Positions 61,941 to 64,000 of a DNA stretch of 64,000 bases are shown here, piece after piece. Position 1 is the stretch's first letter; every line of letters starts with the position of its first letter. The position numbers and the translations under genes were made by a program. The notes under the pieces were generated by a model. The model searched no databases, had not been told where the DNA came from, and was given only the letters and a program-made list of their open reading frames with translations. This stretch comes from Palsa-147 sp963771905 (GTDB lineage Bacteria > Acidobacteriota > Terriglobia > Acidiferrales > UBA7541). The stretch is taken from contig CAVYVI010000009.1 in assembly GCA_963771905.1 (NCBI GenBank), forward strand, positions 744,001-808,000, written 5' to 3'.

Positions 61941-62996
61941 ATGAAAGTCCTTCTCACGGGACATACGGGCTATATCGGGACGGTGATGGCGCCGTTTTTA
62001 GCGGCGGCGGGACACGAAATCGTAGGGCTCGACAGCGATTTGTTCGAGCAGTGCACGTTTGGCGCGGAACCAATGAAGTTCCCGTCGATTCGCAAGGATC
62101 TCCGCGATGTCGAACTCGCCGACGTGAAAGGTTTCGACGCCGTTATACATCTCGCCGGCCTGTCGAACGATCCGCTCGGAAATCTGAATCCCGATCTGAC
62201 GTATGAAATCAATCATCGCGCATCGGTGAAGCTGGCGAAGCTCGCCAAGCAAGCGGGAGTCTCGCGATTTCTGTTTTCGTCATCGTGCAGCACGTATGGC
62301 GCGGCGGGCGAAAAGATTCTCGACGAGACCGCGGACTTCAATCCCGTGACGCCGTACGGCCGATCGAAAGTTTTGGTCGAGCAGGAAGTAGCGCAACTCG
62401 GGAGCGCGGAGTTTTCTCCCGTGTATTTGCGCAATGCGACGGCGTACGGAGTTTCGCCGCGCCTGCGCTTCGATCTCGTACTCAATAATCTTGTCGCCTG
62501 GGCGCTGACCACCGGCCGCGTCTACATCAAGAGCGACGGCACGCCGTGGCGCCCGATCGTTCACATCGAGGATATTTCCCGCGCGTTTCTCGCGGCGCTT
62601 GAAGCTCCGCGCGAGGCCATTCATAACCAGGCGTTCAACGTCGGCCGGAGCATCGAGAATTATCAAATCCGCGACCTCGCCGAGATCGTTCGCCAGACGA
62701 TTCCGGGCTGCAAAGTGGAATACGCCGCGGATGCAGGGCCCGACACGCGCTGCTATCGCGCCGATTTCAGCAAGATCACCAAGGTGCTGCCTGCATTCCA
62801 GCCGGTTTGGGATGCTCGAAAAGGCGCGCAGGAACTGTACGACGCGTATCGCAAAGTGGGTCTCGGCGCGGAGGATTTCGAAGGGCCGCGGTACATGCGC
62901 ATCACGCACATCAAGGAATTGCTGGCGAGCGGGCGGCTGGATTCTTCGTTGCGCTGGACGGCGAAATCGACGGAAAGCGTTCTGCAGGCGCGCTGA
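61941..62996 (+). CDS. NAD-dependent nucleotide-sugar epimerase/dehydratase (extended SDR)
   Basis: 351 residues. The NAD site is LLTGHTGYIGTVMAPFLAAA, the catalytic Ser is in LFSSSCSTYG, and the Tyr-x3-Lys in TPYGRSKVLVEQE. PIVHIEDISRAFLAAL and the block NVGRSIENYQIRDLAEIVRQ are common in sugar-nucleotide epimerases and dehydratases. The precise substrate cannot be read. It is followed by a dTDP-sugar epimerase-like gene, so both may make an unusual deoxysugar for the EPS. Confidence 0.88.
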   Translation: MKVLLTGHTGYIGTVMAPFLAAAGHEIVGLDSDLFEQCTFGAEPMKFPSIRKDLRDVELADVKGFDAVIHLAGLSNDPLGNLNPDLTYEINHRASVKLAKLAKQAGVSRFLFSSSCSTYGAAGEKILDETADFNPVTPYGRSKVLVEQEVAQLGSAEFSPVYLRNATAYGVSPRLRFDLVLNNLVAWALTTGRVYIKSDGTPWRPIVHIEDISRAFLAALEAPREAIHNQAFNVGRSIENYQIRDLAEIVRQTIPGCKVEYAADAGPDTRCYRADFSKITKVLPAFQPVWDARKGAQELYDAYRKVGLGAEDFEGPRYMRITHIKELLASGRLDSSLRWTAKSTESVLQAR

Positions 62997-63011
62997 GGTG
63001 AGTGAACGAAT

Positions 63012-63542
63012 TTGATTTTCCGGGAGACCAAACTGAAGGGTGCGTTCGTCATCGAGCTCGAGAAGAAAACCGACGAGCGCGGATATTTTGCACGCACGTA
63101 TTGCGAGCACGAATTTGCCGGGCACGGATTGAACGCGCACTTCGTGCAGTGCAATGTGTCCTTCAACAAGCGGAAGGGCACGCTGCGCGGAATGCATTAT
63201 CAGGCGGAGCCATACGCGGAAGCGAAACTGGTCCGGTGCACGAGAGGATCGCTCTTTGATGCGATCATCGATCTTCGCCCGGAGTCGCCGACGTGCCGGC
63301 AGCATGTGAGCGAAATTCTATCCGCGGACAACGGGAAGATGCTCTTCATTCCCGAAGGTTTCGCGCACGGCTTTCAGACGCTCGAGGACGATACCGAAGT
63401 TTTTTATCAAATGTCGCAGTTTTACCATCCTGAGGTGGCGCGCGGCGTTCGATGGAACGATCCCGCGTTCCAAATTGCCTGGCCGCCCGCCGATCGAATC
63501 ATCATCCAGCGCGATCAGGAGTATCCGCTTCTTTCGCGCTAG
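63012..63542 (+). CDS. rfbC: dTDP-4-dehydrorhamnose 3,5-epimerase-like protein (RmlC family)
   Basis: 176 residues, cupin fold. TDERGYFARTYCEHEFAGHG, then NKRKGTLRGMHYQ (His of the active site), then FIPEGFAHGFQTLEDDTEVF with its second His, are the RmlC motifs. A TTG at 63012 is the start, as the only codon that fits the family length; a ribosome site GAGGTG lies upstream. It epimerises C3/C5 of a dTDP-4-keto sugar. Other rml genes are not in the window, so it may act on another sugar. Confidence 0.87.
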   Translation: MIFRETKLKGAFVIELEKKTDERGYFARTYCEHEFAGHGLNAHFVQCNVSFNKRKGTLRGMHYQAEPYAEAKLVRCTRGSLFDAIIDLRPESPTCRQHVSEILSADNGKMLFIPEGFAHGFQTLEDDTEVFYQMSQFYHPEVARGVRWNDPAFQIAWPPADRIIIQRDQEYPLLSR

Positions 63543-63551
63543 GATAATCGC

Positions 63552-64000
63552 GTGACTTCATCTGTGAACGCTTCCACCAAGCCGGCCACCCTCGAATCCG
63601 CCACAGCGGGAATGGAGATGTATCGCCTGATCGAAGAGCTCTATCCCATTTGCCGGAGCATCACGGGCGACGGCCTGCGCGCGACGCTGCGGCGGATCCA
63701 GCAGGAAATTCCCATCACGATTCACGAAGTTCCGACCGGAACACCTGTGTTCGATTGGACCGTTCCGCGCGAATGGAACATTCGCGACGCCTATGTAAAG
63801 AACGCCGCGGGCGAGCGCGTCATCGATTTCCAGCGGTCGAATCTGCACGTCGTGAACTACAGCATGCCCATCCATCGCACGATGCGCCTATCCGAATTGC
63901 GCGAGCATCTGCACACGCTGCCCGACCGGCCGGATTTGATCCCGTATCGGACCTCCTACTATCAAGAGACGTGGGGATTTTGCCTGAGCCAGCGGCAGCT
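63552..64000 (+). CDS. DUF4910/DUF2172-type aminopeptidase-like protein (N-terminal part; runs off the window)
   Basis: The frame is open from a GTG at 63552 to the window end (149 codons). An ATG at 63612 (MEMYRLIEELYPICRSITGD) is an alternative start and fits the family better. PTGTPVFDWTVPREWNIRDA, then VIDFQRSNLHVVNYS, then PDLIPYRTSYYQETWGFCLS, are hallmark blocks of DUF4910/DUF2172 proteins, which resemble metallo-aminopeptidases and are often found in polysaccharide or sugar-modification loci. The metal-binding part is probably beyond the window. Confidence 0.82.
   Translation, partial: MTSSVNASTKPATLESATAGMEMYRLIEELYPICRSITGDGLRATLRRIQQEIPITIHEVPTGTPVFDWTVPREWNIRDAYVKNAAGERVIDFQRSNLHVVNYSMPIHRTMRLSELREHLHTLPDRPDLIPYRTSYYQETWGFCLSQRQ

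Overview
The window looks like a GC-rich soil bacterium, most likely an Acidobacteriota (Terriglobia-type) genome. This is inferred from gene content: an exosortase-associated exopolysaccharide (EPS) locus, a deiodinase-like protein and large Ig-repeat secreted proteins. No taxonomic marker beyond one tRNA is present. All family names come from recognition of motifs and gene order, not from a search.

Layout. (1) Positions 1 to about 10.85 kb are a mobile, accessory region of mixed and often AT-richer genes. It holds a partial ABC ATPase, a HEPN-like TIGR02391 gene with an unknown partner, and an FRG-domain gene split by a complete IS5-type element with a CTAA target duplication. It also holds three start/stop-coupled small ORFs, a 13-bp iteron-like repeat, and a compact module of HUH/Rep-like protein, RNase H-like protein, small helical protein and large serine recombinase. 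The recombinase gene runs directly into the 3' part of comM, so the island sits inside comM. (2) Positions 11.4 to 20 kb hold an exosortase-family protein, a PAP2-like protein, and a 1637-residue secreted protein with six near-identical 291-bp Ig repeats, followed by a shorter secreted paralogue of its C-terminal domain. (3) Positions 19.9 to 31 kb hold a minus-strand operon of two glycosyltransferases, a transglutaminase-like protein, an amidotransferase, a PLP decarboxylase, an acyl-CoA ligase, an acyl carrier protein and two GNAT-like transferases. (4) A tRNA-Val and then a plus-strand EPS region (31.6 to 50.9 kb) follow: the initiating sugar transferase, Wza-type export protein, beta-barrel protein, Wzz, secretion ATPase, tyrosine kinase, XRE regulator, FemAB, glycosyltransferase, two amidotransferases, a deacetylase, an O-ligase and a secreted propeller. 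(5) Positions 51 to 57 kb hold a GDP-mannose-dehydrogenase-like gene, two glycosyltransferases and a fourth amidotransferase. (6) Positions 57 to 64 kb hold a YdcF-like protein, a DEAD-box helicase, a deiodinase-like selenoprotein with in-frame TGA, a second deacetylase and nucleotide-sugar genes.

The genes from 19.9 to 64 kb together resemble the exosortase A-associated EPS system: lipid-linked sugar initiation, chain extension, side-group decoration (amidation, acylation, deacetylation), chain-length control and export. No PEP-CTERM sorting signal is visible on any protein in the window.

The strongest unexpected signals are five sigma-54-type (-24/-12) promoters in front of the EPS transcription units, most of them 50 to 60 nt from a start codon. 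Others are a deiodinase-like selenoprotein with a bacterial SECIS-like hairpin, a pair of 866-bp near-identical inverted copies inside two amidotransferase genes that could invert about 12 kb, and the comM-targeting island.
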